Source of the DNA: Codonopsis lanceolata
Taxonomy: Eukaryota; Streptophyta; Magnoliopsida; Asterales; Campanulaceae
DNA length: 64,000 nt
Reading direction: 5' to 3'
Assembly: GCA_013146195.2 (NCBI GenBank)
Contig: CM028379.1
Coordinates: 109,796,168 to 109,860,167, forward strand
The translations under genes and the position numbers were made by a program. Under the pieces are notes generated by a model, which searched no databases, had not been told where the DNA came from, and saw only the letters and a program-made list of their open reading frames with translations. Shown here in pieces: positions 23,854-35,535 of this stretch (position 1 is its first letter; each line of letters begins with the position of its first letter).

Positions 23854-25574
23854 TACGCACCCGAATATCCTAGGAGACACCGTGAATAGACTCGGATGGA
23901 AAAAGACTCGATGTGGAATGGATCCACAAAAGATGGCATATAGTTGATAAGATGACAAGCAATTAACACATAATCTGCCCAAAATGATTTAGGAACATGC
24001 ATCTGAAAAGAAAGGGCACGAGCAACCTCGAGGAGGTGATGATTTTTTCTCTCATCGGCGCCATTTTAGGTGTAACAGTACAAGATGATTCATGGAGCAT
24101 GACATGAGCTATCATAAATTTGGAGTAAACAATGGAAAAATATTCTCATGCATTATTACTACGAAGATGTTTGACAGGCACACCAAATTGAGTTTTAATT
24201 TCAACACAAAACGTAGAAAAAATATCAAACAACTCAGAACGATGTCTCATTAAATAAATCCAAGTAACACGAGAATGATCATCCACAAAAGTAACAAAAT
24301 ACCTATAACCTAACTTCGAGACAATAGGACTAGGTCCCCAAATGTCCGAATGGACTACATCAAATGGGGCAAGCGCCCGTTTATTAACCCTAGAAATATA
24401 TGAAATGCGATAATGCTTCGCAAACTGACAAGCGTCACATCCAAAAACCGGTAGAGATAAAAAAATCTGGACACAATTTCTTGAGACTCGACATAGACGG
24501 ATGACCCAAACGATAGTGGATTTGAAACGGGGATAAAGTGGCACTCGAACATGCAACTGGTGTAGATGGAGCTTCAAAGAAATACAATCCTCCTCCAGAC
24601 TCCATCCCTCTACCAATAATCCTTTTCGTCACACGATCCTGAAATGCACAATGAGTGGGAAAAAAAGAGACATGACAGCAATGATCACAGGTGAACTTGC
24701 TAATAGACAATAAATTGAATGAAAACCAAGAAGCAATGGACCTATTGGCTACGGTAACACTCGGTAACGTCGAAGAGGGAATGAACAAAGAAAAAATACC
24801 CCTCAGATGGTCAAAAGAACCAAAGTCAATAACTCATTTACAATTAGATAAAGAAACACATGCAGTAGGTATAAAAGTGGTAGTGGAAGAATAAGACAAA
24901 GAAGCCTGATACTGTGTATATCGCGCAAACTCATCATCAATCATTTGTATTACCTTAACCTCAGAAACCACGGTTTTGGACTGTATTCTTTGTATTCTCC
25001 AATGCCGACATTAGAATATGACCAAAACGAACCAGTATAACCAACCAAAGCTGCCAAAAATCAACAAAAAAGAGAGGACCCGGAAAATCAACCACCAAGG
25101 AATAATCCCCATGCCAAGGTGACCAAATCTGTGAAGGTCCAAAAAAATTCCGGCGATAAAGTTCCGACGGCACGCCAACGCGTGGGGCGCATGAGGTGTT
25201 TTCTGGCGACTCCACAAAACAATTCGCCTAGGCAAGGCGAAACCACTGAGCAAGGTTACATGGTCAAACTGCAAATGACGATGCCAAATCCGTGAGTCAC
25301 AGTGTTAGCGACCCCTGTTATGCAACCATGTTGTCGACGTCACTCTAGATGTGACCTCTAGCTCACATAGAATCAACCCACACCACTTCCAAGGCTTAGG
25401 TAATCTCCAAAAACAGTCGCACTCCCTTGGCGACAACAGTCTCCTCAAAATTAACCAATTACATCAAACCCTCATTTTAGGCCTAAATAAAGATCAAAAG
25501 AAACCAAAGAAAGAAAAGAAAAAAAAAAGAAAAGGGTAAATGAAGTCAATCAGCACAGAAAATTATTGAAGTTC
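23854..25574 (-). pseudogene. copia element B, protease and integrase; gag largely missing
   Basis: Minus strand, from high to low coordinates: a protease remnant VIDFGSFDHLRG (the usual DSG is DFG), FNLLSISKFTCD and RLGHPSMSSLKKL with CDACQFAKH (pre-integrase HHCC zinc site). The integrase core follows with VVHSDIWGPSPIVSKLGYRY and VDDHSRVTWIYLM (24616-24146). The second catalytic Asp of the usual LRSDNA motif is Asn here (LRSNNA), followed by a stop. Next come LLEVARALSFQMHVPKSFW and PRIFGCVC. Only about 650 bp separate the protease from the PBS, too short for a full gag, so most of gag is deleted. Confidence 0.85.
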
Positions 25575-25588
25575 CTACTCAGATACCA
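25575..25588 (-). other. primer-binding site of copia element B
   Basis: Minus strand TGGTATCTGAGTAG lies directly after the LTR end at 25589. It matches the first seven bases of the initiator Met tRNA type PBS (TGGTATCAGAGC). Confidence 0.65.
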
Positions 25589-25597
25589 TGTTGGAAG
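25589..25597 (-). mobile_element. 5' LTR of copia element B, inner tip (split by hAT insertion)
   Basis: TGTTGGAAG on the plus strand is the inner tip of the 5' LTR. The rest lies at 39377-39541. The eight bases gttggaag are one copy of the hAT target duplication. Confidence 0.65.
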
Positions 25598-25711
25598 CAT
25601 AGTTGAAAAATGCGGAAGGCGAGAGGCCAAAATTTGAGGTGAGAACCGAGGCGCAAAAAAAGCGCAAAAAGGCGCTCACGGAACAAATGTTACGGAAAAA
25701 TTAATAAATAA

Positions 25712-25736
25712 ATATATATATATATATATATATATA
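25712..25736. repeat. (TA)n microsatellite in the hAT-like element
   Basis: About 25 bp of alternating TA inside the left arm of the hAT-like element. Confidence 0.9.
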
Positions 25737-25919
25737 ACTTAACAAAACTCAATAAAACATGTCATGAGAGATGAAACTAAGTTAACAACATAATAATATA
25801 ATAGTAATAAAGAGTTAAAAATTAGCAGTCATTATAAGGCTATCAGCCCAAAAAAAACTGGAAAGATAATAAATTTTTTAAGAAAATAAAGTGTGAAAGT
25901 TAAAAAAATCAAAACAAAT

Positions 25920-26035
25920 TGTTAAATTGTGAAATTGTTAAACTTAAACAATAACATCACAATACCCAAACAAAAAAAATTGTTAAATTGTGAAATTGTT
26001 AAACAATAACATCACAATACCCAAACAAAAAACAA
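25920..26035. repeat. 60 bp tandem duplication in the hAT-like element
   Basis: The unit starting gttaaattgtgaaattg and ending acccaaacaaaa occurs at 25920-25979 and again at 25981-26035. The second copy lacks a few bases around aaacttaaacaat. Confidence 0.85.
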
Positions 26036-26419
26036 ATCGAACTGGAAGAAGTGTGAAAGAACAGATGAAGTGTGAAGACTGAAGAACAGAAGAAGTCAGA
26101 AACCTGGAAGAAATCTAGAAGGAAGGAACTCGTCTTTGTCTTCGATGTCTTCGTTGAAATCTTTGTCTTCGTCAGAGTCGTGTCTTCACTCTTCGTTGAA
26201 GTCGAATAGCAGTACGCGATGAAGTGGTGTCTTCGTCTTCGTCTTCGTCTTCGTCTTCGTCAGGTAAGAGGCATTTTATACCCCATATCCTACAACGTCG
26301 TTTTGTTAAAAAAAACCCAAACCCTAGTCTAAACTGTTCAACGAGTGCCTCCATCGCTTTTTGGTTGACTTTTGACTTTGAAAAAGGCGCGAAAGTCGCT
26401 AAAAATCGAAGAAAGTCTC

Positions 26420-27736
26420 TGATCGATGTTTTAATTAATCTTTTTCCTTGCAAGTGAACAAGACTATTATAGAATAGTATTGGAAGCAAGGGTCTAACCC
26501 ACAGAGACAAGTGATCACGAACAGTGCAATTTATCGATAGCAATTTATTAATCTAAAGGGGGTTTTTATGTTTAATTCTACTCTAAACTACTATCTATAG
26601 ATGTTTAACTAATTAGACAGTAATAACAGATATGAAGATCTTATGGTGGGTGGCAATCTGGGATTCTGGGTTTCACTTATATCTCCTTTATGTTCAATTC
26701 ATAATAATATCATTCAATGTCTTGGGTTTGTTCACTAAAAATAGATATAGTCTGTTGAACAATTGGTTCAGCCTCCATCCCCGCAAAATTCATCCATTCT
26801 ATATCCTAAGAACAGGAACTGTCAATCTAGCTGTCACCTAGATTTATGATCTATCTGTCACCTAGATCATGTAAGAAACTGGTCCTAACTTATCACTCTC
26901 GTGCATCGATAGGTCCAATTTATTGTGTTGGTGAGCCAGTGTACAACATATGCACTTGGTCATGCAGTTATCCGCACCTCCAAGCCTTTATTATTTGCGA
27001 TTACATTCATTTGTTCAAAGCAAAATAATATAGGGATTGATAAACAACACAATCAACAAGCATTGAATGAACATAAATAAGAATCAAAACATAAATTTGA
27101 TACAAGTTACCTCCCACCTCCTAGATTATGGATGATTTAGTTCATCATAGACAATGAACAGCACATGGAGATGATTGGATACATGATTTGATCTTCAATA
27201 CTTGAAATTACAGAATCTAACTATGTTATACAATCTAAAAACTACCTAAAATCTATTAAAGAGAGCTTCCAGCCGTCCTCCTTATGCTTTGGCTCGGCAT
27301 CTGGCTTCTATATATACTCGGGAGTTGTGTTTCAATCGAACTGCTGTGTGAAAATCCAAAATAGTCACATTCTGACTACCTTACGGTCGCAAGGTGCTGG
27401 ATACCTTGCGTCCCCAAGGTCTCCAGTATATCCGGGCTTTGGAATCCTTTGTTTCTGCTTTATGGTTCACACTGCCTACCTTGCGGTCACAAGGTCTGAG
27501 GCACCTTGCGTCCGCAAGGTGTCCAGATTCGACAGTCTTCATCTTTTCTTCATTTTTTCCTTATTGGCCCTTCTTGAAATTTGCACTTAAAACTCTGGAG
27601 TTTAGCGTATTTTCACAAATAACCCTGAAACTTACAAAACTCACCGAAAGCATATATTAGTAACCAAAAGACTCGTGAAATAGCATAATTTAAGTCATAG
27701 AAGTATATAAAATCGACGTATAAAATACATCGATCA
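26420..27736 (-). mobile_element. 3' LTR of the Athila element
   Basis: The LTR is 1317 bp from TGATCGATG to CATCGATCA, the 9 bp ends being inverted repeats of each other. On the minus strand it follows the purine-rich tract TTTGGGGGTATT at 27737-27748. The palindrome pair lies at 27378-27395 (accttacggtcgcaaggt) and about 27410-27520. Confidence 0.9.
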
Positions 27737-27748
27737 AATACCCCCAAA
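27737..27748 (-). other. polypurine tract of the Athila element
   Basis: Minus strand TTTGGGGGTATT is directly next to the 3' LTR start. This purine-rich run primes plus-strand DNA synthesis. Confidence 0.65.
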
Positions 27749-29999
27749 CTTAAACTTTGCTCGTCCACGAGTGAACAATTAAACTTATAAATACAAAAGC
27801 ATATAAATATAACAAAAATTAAAATCTTTTTTTTGGAGGGTGACACTATTTACACTCCTCTATAAACCCACAAACTCAAGGAGACTCTTTCGAGTGACTC
27901 GACTATGCAGATAAATACAAAAACAGATAAATAAAAATAAAATTATAAAACATAAAATCTTTTTGGTTCCTCCTCAAGTTACAAGTGTACGGTATGCAAG
28001 TAATCTCAGTTTGGTGCTCACCACATATATGCAGGCTTAGTCATATAAAACCAACTAGTCTTTTCTTAAGGCTGCTACTACTTTTAATTCTCCGCGTGTG
28101 TGTGATCACCAGTCTTAAAGAATATCTTAACTAAAACAGTTTTATTCAGCTAAACACCACATTCATATGAAAATCAAAGTTTAAGAGAAAATTATGCATT
28201 AAGAATTATGAGATCTACCATCCAAACCCGGTCAGTTACAGACAGAAAGGTCCCAAGGATTTAAAAGACTTATACATCCATCCCATGCACTTCTATGTAT
28301 GTCATACAATGCTCTCCTATCCCAATGGCTTGTAATAGCTAAGATTATGCTAACACAGTGAGCTTTAAGGTGAATAATAATGAATATGAAGTGTGTGATC
28401 AATTTCATATTACTCACTTGACAGTTAAAACAACATAAGCATTGGCAAGAAGATCATTAGGTCTTTATATAGCTTGTAATGTAAGGCCAAGGTGATGGGG
28501 GATATGAAGGAAAGGAATAAGAATTCAAAGTGAGAGAGTAAGACTACCCTTTTATCCCTCATACTTCCAAGCAAAAGGAAGTTTTCCCTATTTAGGCTAG
28601 GACCTACAAAGACCACAAGTGGAGGGGTGCTTTTTGTTACTTTTCACTTTTCTTGTTTCTTACCCCCCAAACTTGTTTTGGGCAATATATTCTTCTAAAA
28701 ATATCACATCTTTCTTGTCAGCTGATTTTTTTCTAACATATTTTTCTCTTGAAAGCTATGCTTCCATTTGAATCTTTGTTTACACTCTTCTTCTTCTTCC
28801 GTTTCATTTTTCGTCGACATATGATTTTTTTTTCATTTTTTTTTTCGACGATGGAAAGAAGAAGTCTTCGGAAAAATAGCCTAACTGAAAAGAAGTGGTC
28901 CTCCTAGAGTCAATTTCCCACCCAATCCTACTCTCTCAAAGGGTAGGCTAAAAGTGTATAGGCTTTTAGGGTTAAGTTAATGTGGGTAATAGAAACGATG
29001 GCGAATGGGGGTTTAAATAGTGTGCTTAGCACACTCCATTCTTTTTCATTAGGCTCAAAGGGGACACTAGGGATATATTTAGTATAGGTCAGGGAATATT
29101 TAGGCTCTAACGATCCAAAGATGGCCTAAGTCATTTCTTAATGTCAAATGCTCATGTAGTATTTAAAGCAAGTAAGACAACACAAAATATCATATCAACT
29201 ATGGGAATTGAGGGATGAATGTTTAGCATCACTGGATTTCACATAAGCATTCGGTAAGACAGATGGTAGGGACAATTGTGACTAACATGCAGACACGGTT
29301 AGAAAGTGTGCTTGAGATATATAAATGAGAAAAATCCAAGGGATCTAACTATCATGCAATTGACCCTAAGTCACAATTCAATGCAACAATTACGTTCGAA
29401 TAGCTATGCATCATATTCTTGTGCATACTTTGTTGTAATGAAGTAGGTGTTATAAACTTTATAAAACTATTCTAATCAATCCATACTTATGATTGGTGTG
29501 AGTGCATGAAGAATTTGGAGAAAAGTAAAAGTTTCGCAAAATTAAGTAAATTACAGAGAGATCTTCAGACTAACTATGCGGTTCATTGCAATAATCTCTT
29601 CATTGACTACGACTAGCATTACCACACCTAAACTCGAGGATGAATATTTTGAATTAAAAATTTTTTTTATATTTTTCTAAGAAATTTGGAGATGACGATG
29701 ACACAATTGATGTTGGGTCCCCATAAGAGGAATCCACGAACAACCAATGTGAGTGTATTCTGGTCAAGGCAACACCTCCGAAAATCAGAAAAAATTAAAA
29801 CAGGAAAAATAGGGTGAAGAGTTAAATGGTCATCAAGAAAAGAAATTAGTCTTCACCCTAAAAACATAGCCCAACTCCATTCCTCGTTAGGCTAGGACCT
29901 GCTAAGACTAAAAGTTTTAAATCCCCCCCCCAAACTTAATTTCTATTTTGTCCTCAAAATAGAGGAACATATAAGAGGATTGATGGGGTAGGACAAATA
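27749..29999. other. Athila non-coding region between extra ORF and 3' LTR
   Basis: About 2.2 kb without a recognisable frame on either strand. It has T-rich and A-rich tracts (for example 28825-28850) and repeated phrases such as cccccaaactt. Long non-coding DNA in this position is usual for Athila elements. Confidence 0.6.
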
Positions 30000-31134
30000 T
30001 CAAAAGGAGATAGCGGGTCCACCTAACGAAAGAGGATGGAACTTGGGCCTTGACTCAAGGTGAGTCGGGCGGAGATAACGAATGAGGACGAAACTCGGGG
30101 ATCGTGCCTGGTGGCAGCCCATAATAATTTGAGACATTATGTCCCACGGTGTTAACCCAAAAAAATTTTTGGTCGCACGCATTTGTGCCAACGACTCACC
30201 ATATCGGTTGGAGGACGCTTCCTCCAACCTTGTTGAGATCCCAACGAGCGGGTCCTCTTCCTCTTTTGGTTCCTCCTCTTGAGGAACCCTCACTCTCGGC
30301 TGCTGGTGATGTTCAAACAAAATGGCCCTCATAATGACCGGACCAGCCTTCAGCCTCTCCGCGTGTTTGGGCATTCTCAACCCTGCCCCCCTACACAAAT
30401 CGGTAATCAAATGCGGGAACGCGAACCCCGCATTCGTCCTACCTCTAATAAGGGTCTTGATTTGGCCGTTGATCAAACGGCCGACATCAATAGACCCACC
30501 AGTTATAATGGTGTAGGTCAAGACAGCCCTCTCCCAATTCACCGTGTGTTGGTGACTTGAGGGCATGAGAGACGTCATAAACAAATTTATACACGGGCTT
30601 GGCCGTGTCTTGGAGGAAGGACTCTCCCATGGTGCGTGGACCAAAAGGTTGTTGACGGCTGTAGGTCCATTCCACACCAGGGAGAGCGATGGTCGCATTG
30701 ACCACCTCGATAGGGATACGGGGGTTGAGGTGTGTGCTAAAGTCATCGGCACCAACCGCAAAGTTGGAGGTGCCGAAATAAGTGTTAATGCTTTGGGGCG
30801 AAAAATCGATTAACGTGCCCCTAACACTAACGGTGTCTAATACACCCCCATCTATGCCAACGTTGCCATTGGCATAGAATTCTCGGACAATAGGGACTAC
30901 GGCATCCCTAGGCGGAGAATCTAACAAAAGCCCCCACCTACGAGCTATCAGATTGGGACGGAGGCCAAAGTCTTCAGCCTTGAATCCCCTTTCGGGCACC
31001 AAGGACTTGGAGAGCTTAGCCGTGTACCTTTCTGACGCCTCATAGGATACAAATCGGGTGTGGTCAAAATTATGCTCTTCCTCCTGAGCGGGGTCGGAGG
31101 ATGAAGCGCCGGTATTTCTACGCTTACGGAACAT
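30000..31134 (-). pseudogene. Athila extra ORF (env position), 'putative plant transposon protein' domain, frameshifted
   Basis: The ORF starts at ATG 31134 (MFRKRRNTGASSSDPAQEEE). It shows FVSYEASERY, LRPNLIARRWGLLLDSPP, VPIVREFYANG, VSVRGTLIDFSPQSIN-YFG and LPGVEWTYSRQ, then shifts frame near 30555. There the other frame continues with HTVNWERAVLTYTIITGGSI, GRLINGQIKTLIRGRTNAG and LITDLCRGAGL. Together they are the conserved plant domain often annotated as a putative plant transposon protein, found in the ORF downstream of pol in Athila-type elements. The downstream tail is Glu/Pro-rich (VPQEEEPKEEED). No signal peptide or membrane segment typical of an envelope protein is evident in these two frames. 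The role is unknown; the position is that of the env-like ORF. Confidence 0.75.
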
Positions 31135-31589
31135 TTTGTTTGTTTTAATAAAATTTAAAAACTAAAAAGTGTAAACAATTAAAATGTGTTTTAAATTTTA
31201 AAATTAAAAATTTATTCTAAAACATGCAAAAAATTTATCTATGTTAAAAACTATCTAGCACCCTAGCGTGCAAATATTTTACGTATGAAATTAAAAAGGG
31301 TGATAGTGTTACTTGAATGCAGCCTGAATAGAGTGAGTGCAACCAGAGAGGAGCTTGATCTTCATCGGCAATGGAGGTCTTCTTCTTCTTCTTCAAAGTC
31401 TTCAATCTTGGTGGAGTGTAATGGTGGATGGGAGAGATTGAGGAGATGAAGAGTTTTGAAGAGGGAGGAGAGAATCTTGAGAGTGTGCCGAATTATGGAA
31501 GATCTTGCCGGAATTTGAAGGATTTGGGCGGCTGCTGCTACTGTTTGAGAGAGCAGAGAAGTTTTCTGTGTGATTTCCAATTGAAAAAC

Positions 31590-31775
31590 CGGCAGCCTTT
31601 AAATACAGGGACCTTGCGGTCGCAAGGTCTACCACACCTTGCGTCCGCAAGGTGGGCAGTCAAAGTGGTTGGCTTTCTGCTGATTCCCCATGACTAACAG
31701 TACGTTGCACGAAGTCTTCATTTACGGAGCACCTTGCGGTCGCAAGGCCTCCACCACCTTGCGTCCGCAAGGTGG
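31590..31775 (-). promoter_or_regulatory. paired GC palindromes and TATA-like box upstream of the Athila extra ORF
   Basis: Two near-identical modules 120 bp apart each hold accttgcggtcgcaagg (31611-31628, 31731-31747) followed by accttgcgtccgcaaggt (31636-31653, 31756-31773). On the minus strand these precede a TATA-like gtatttaaagg (about 31598-31608), some 460 bp before the ATG at 31134. The arrangement copies the one in the Athila LTR upstream of its TATA box, so an internal promoter is inferred. Confidence 0.5.
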
Positions 31776-32120
31776 GCAGAAATCTTCCCTTGTGTTTTCT
31801 TTTCAATTCTTTTTTCAACAGTTTGCAGTTTAGCCCCTTTCCGTTAACTTCCGTTATGTCTTATATCTTTCCTGTATGCAAAAACTAAAAAAAAATTCTA
31901 AACTAAAAATTATTAGTAACATATAAATACAACACTAAGATGTTTTTCTCCCCCAAACTTGAATTTTGGCATATTTAATTAAGAATTAAATGTCCAAAAA
32001 TAAAATTTAACGGAGAAAAGCATATTTAAACTAATTATACAACAAATAACTTTCAAAATAGTGGGTTGCCTCCCACTTAGCGCCTTTGTTTAACGTCTTT
32101 GGCTCGACCAAACTGCAAGC

Positions 32121-32640
32121 CTAATCTCGGGGTGGTTCATTGTCAGCCAAACGGATTAACTCAATTGTTCGTTCAACTGACATCGGCTCCAAATATGGCT
32201 TGAGTCGGTGTCCATTTACCTTAAACACTTCATTATTTTTGGGGTTTTGTATGTCAACATCCCCATGAGGATAAATTCGTACAATTCTAAAGGGACCAGA
32301 CCATTTAGATTTTAACTTTCCGGGAAATAGCCTCAATCTTGAATTAAACAGTAACACTTTCATACCTGGATGAAACCTTTTGTTGGCTAACCCTATGTCA
32401 TGATATTTCTTGGTCTTTTCTTTATATGTCTTTGCATTCTCATACGAATTCAACCTATGTTCTTCTAACTCATTTAACTGAAACAATCTTTCTTCTCCGA
32501 CCAAAGTCAAATCCAAATTTAATTCTTTAACAGCCCAATAGGCTTTATGCTCAATTTCAACGGGTAAATGACAAGCTTTGCCATATACCATTCTATATGG
32601 ACTCATTCCTATGGGTGTCTTAAAAGCAGTCTGGTATGCC
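32121..32640 (-). pseudogene. Athila integrase C-terminal region
   Basis: The minus-strand frame MSPYRMVYGKACHLPVEIE continues with AYWAVKELNLDL, LNELEEHRLNSYENAK and HDIGLANKRFHPGMKVLLFN. It ends with KLKSKWSGPFRIVRIYPHG and FKVNGHRLKPYLE, the GPY/F module that closes gypsy integrases. It is separated from the core at 32667 by a stop and small shift. The frame ends NEPPRD just before a long non-coding spacer, consistent with the end of pol. Confidence 0.85.
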
Positions 32641-33340
32641 CATAAAGCATCCTTGAGTTTAGATTCTCAATCTTTACGATTAGGCCTAACAGTCTTTTCT
32701 AACACTGCTTTTATTTGCCTATTGCTAACTTCTACTTGTCCGGATGTTTGTGGATGATAAGGTGTAGCTAACTTATGAGTTACACCATGCTTTCTAAGAA
32801 CATTATTTAACAACTTATTGGTAAAATGAGTTCCTTGGTCACTTATTATGGCCTTAGGGACTCCATATCTAGCAAATAAATCCTCTACAAATTTAACTAC
32901 TATTTTTCCATCATTAGTCTTGGTTGCTACTGCTTCTATCCATTTAGAAACATAATCAACTGCTACTAAAATATACTCACAATTATTTGATACAGGAAAG
33001 GGACCCATAAAATCAATACCCCAAACGTCAAAAATTTCAACTACCAAATTAATATGTAAGGGCATCTCGTTTCTCTTTCCTATTCCACCTGTTCTTTGAC
33101 ACTTGTCACATGTTCTATAAAACAGTTCACAATCTCTAAAAACAGTAGGCCAATACAGGCCTGATTGCAAAATTTTTGAGCGGTTTGTTACCACAAATGA
33201 CCTCCACAAGAATATCCATGGCAAAATTCCATGATACCTTGTTGGTCTTTTTGGAATACATCTTCTTATTAAAGAATCAGAACAAATTTTGTATAAATGA
33301 GGAGCTTCCCAAAAATAATTTTTAGTTTCCGCCAAAAACC
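32641..33340 (-). pseudogene. Athila integrase, zinc-binding and catalytic core
   Basis: The frame shows the end of the HHCC zinc site (CDKCQRTG) and the DDE core. The first Asp is in FDVWGIDFMGPFPVS, the second in AIISDQGTHFTN, and the Glu in HPQTSGQVEVSNRQIKAVLE. All three catalytic residues are present. The N-terminal His part is disturbed by a frame shift near 33240 (RRCIPKRP..YHGILPW in one frame). The enzyme would insert element DNA into the genome, with 5 bp duplications as seen around this element. Confidence 0.88.
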
Positions 33341-33962
33341 TTTTCTTTTAAGTAATGATCGAAATCTAATGATATCAGACACATAGTAGTTGACAAAATC
33401 AGCATACCAAGGGTCAGAATCTTTAATGGCCAAGAGTTGTTCATCAGGAAAGTTGTCATTTATGGGGACATGATCATCAAGAAATTGACGTTCAAGCAAG
33501 GGTGAAAATTCTAACCTAGACAAATGGTCGGCTACGACATTCTCGGTTCCCTTTTTATCCTTGATAGTAATGTCAAATTCTTGTAACAATAACATCCATC
33601 TAATTAATCTTGGTTTAGCATCCTTCTTACTTAACAGATATTTCAATGCAGAATGATCAGAAAAAATTATCACCTTTGATCCTAGCAGATATGATCTAAA
33701 TTTTTCTAAAGCATATACTACTGCTAAAAATTCCTTTTCACTAGTGGTATAATTCAATTGAGCATCATTTAGAGTTCTACTAGCATAATGGATCACATGA
33801 GGCTTTCTATCTACCCTTTGTCCTAACACGGTTCGCAAAATCTGATGCATCACACATGATTTCAAAAGGAAGTGACCAATCAGGGCCGGATAAAATAGGG
33901 GCAGTAGTTAACTTTTCTTTTAATAAATTAAAAGCTTCTAAACATTCTTTATCAAAAATAAA
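33269..33962 (-). pseudogene. Athila RNase H
   Basis: The frame includes KPHVIHYASRTLNDAQLNYT, EKEFLAVVYALEKFRSYLLG, SDHSALKYLLSKKDAKPR, WMLLLQEFDITIKDKKG and NVVADHLSRLE, the RNase H-like domain of Ty3/gypsy pol that degrades the RNA strand of hybrids. A frame change near 33865 separates it from RT, and another near 33300 from integrase. Confidence 0.88.
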
Positions 33963-34790
33963 TTATGTATCTTTTGCTAGCAAATTACATAGAGGTTTAC
34001 AGATTTTGGAAAAATCTTTTATAAATCTTCGGTAAAAACCAGCATGGCCAAGAAAACTTCGAACTCCTTTAACTGAAGTGGGAGGGGGTAGTTGTGAAAT
34101 AACTTCGATTTTAGCTTTATCAACTTCAATGCCTTTATTTGAAACAACATGCCCTAAGACAATTCCATGTTTTACCATGAAGTGACTTTTCTCCCAACTT
34201 AAAGTTAAATTAGTTTCACAGCATCTTTTTAGGACAGATGTAAGGTTTTCTAAACAGTGATCAAAAGAATTTCCAAAAACTGAAAAATCGTCCATGAAAA
34301 CTTCTACGCATCTTTCAACTAAATCTGAGAATATAGAAATCATGCATCTTTGAAAAGTAGTTGGTGCATTACACAATCCAAAAGGCATTCTCCTAAAAGC
34401 AAAAGTACCAAAGGGACATGTAAAAGTTGTTTTCTCTTGGTCTTCGGGTGCAACAGGGATCTGATTATATCCAGAAAAACCATCAAGAAAGCAATAATAT
34501 TCATGACCGGCTAGTCTTTCAAGGATTTGGTCAATAAATGGCAAAGGAAAGTGATCTTTCCTAGTTGCCGCATTTAATTTCCGCAAATCGATACACATTC
34601 TATAACCAGTTATGGTCCTTGTAGGGACTAATTCATCTTTCTCATTTTTAATGACTGTAATTCCCGACTTTTTAGGAACTACTTGAACAGGACTAACCCA
34701 TTTACTATCTGATATAGGGTAAATTATACCCGCATCTAAGAGCTTAAGAACTTCTTTCCTAGGCTTCTTCCATGTGTATTTAGGTTAAGT
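33963..34790 (-). pseudogene. Athila reverse transcriptase
   Basis: Minus-strand motifs in order: PISDSKWVSPVQVVPKKSG-type start (34760-34640), CIDLRKLNAATRKDHFPLP, FLDGFSGYNQIPVAPEDQEK, CPFGTFAFRRMPFGLCNAP and the active site VEVFMDDFSVFG (FMDD). SLGHAGFYRR-type end sequences (here VRSFLGHAGFYRRFI) close the domain near 33985. The frame is open from 34598 to 33963. No Met start is needed since RT is cleaved from a polyprotein. Confidence 0.92.
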
Positions 34791-34858
34791 CTCCTTTGCC
34801 TTTCTCTTGAAGGTTTACTACCTTCTTCTAGATGTATTTTATGCATGCACATAGAGGA

Positions 34859-35515
34859 CTAATTCCTTTTAAATCGGCTAAAGACCATCCTAAAGCTTCT
34901 ATGTGTCCATAAAACTTTTAACAAACTAGCTTCTTGTTTTTGAGTTAAAATTAAATTCGATTCTATAATAACAGGAAAAGTGTTACCTTCCCCTAAAAAT
35001 GCATATTTTAAATGGGGTGGTAATGGCTTTAATTCTTCGACTTTGGGAGAATTAATGGAAGGCATAAATTCAGAATTTCCTACTTTAATAGTTTCTTTTA
35101 TTTTAGCCTCATTATTCTCTTCTTGCTTTTCCTCCTTAAGATTTTCTATCTCAATTTCTTCAAAGAGAGATTTCAGAATCTCTACTTCATCATCTTTGAT
35201 TTCATAACTTTCTTCTACTACTTTTTCTGATTCATCAGAATTATTTTCTGATTCTATTTTTATTTCTTTACCTTCTTCATCTTTCTTTTCACTAACTTCT
35301 AACTTTTCTCTCTCTAATCTTTCCTCTTCTTCTATTTCTCTTTCAATTTCCTCAATGTCAATTTTTATGGGAGGGATAGGGCTATCATCGTAGACAATAA
35401 ATCTATCTCTCTCATAATCTTCCTCTTCTTCAAAAGTTTCGGTTGATAATTTTTCAATCTCATCTATTGAAAAGCAGGCACTTATGTCACTAGGTCTATT
35501 CATAGCATCAAACAC
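34859..35515 (-). pseudogene. Athila protease-RT linker, acidic
   Basis: A Glu/Ser-rich frame (EEEDYERDRFIVYDDSPIPP, EIEEEERLEREKLE) with long acidic stretches, followed by ELKPLPPHLKYAFLGE and LILTQKQEASLLKVL, the conserved lead-in to RT in Athila and related elements. It is disordered in composition apart from the C-terminal 60 residues. A break near 34860 precedes RT. Confidence 0.75.
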
Positions 35516-35535
35516 GAAATTTCAACGGCTTTCAC

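Noticed and set aside
26172..26543. Minus-strand frame with (DE)n tail
   Set aside because: The acidic tail is the translated (CTTCGT)n repeat in the hAT-like element, and the frame runs across the boundary into the Athila LTR at 26420.
31611..31773. Repeated GC words as a CRISPR-like array
   Set aside because: Only four units, alternating two sequences, in a plant retrotransposon, and no spacers of uniform length. They fit a promoter-type palindrome pair duplicated once.
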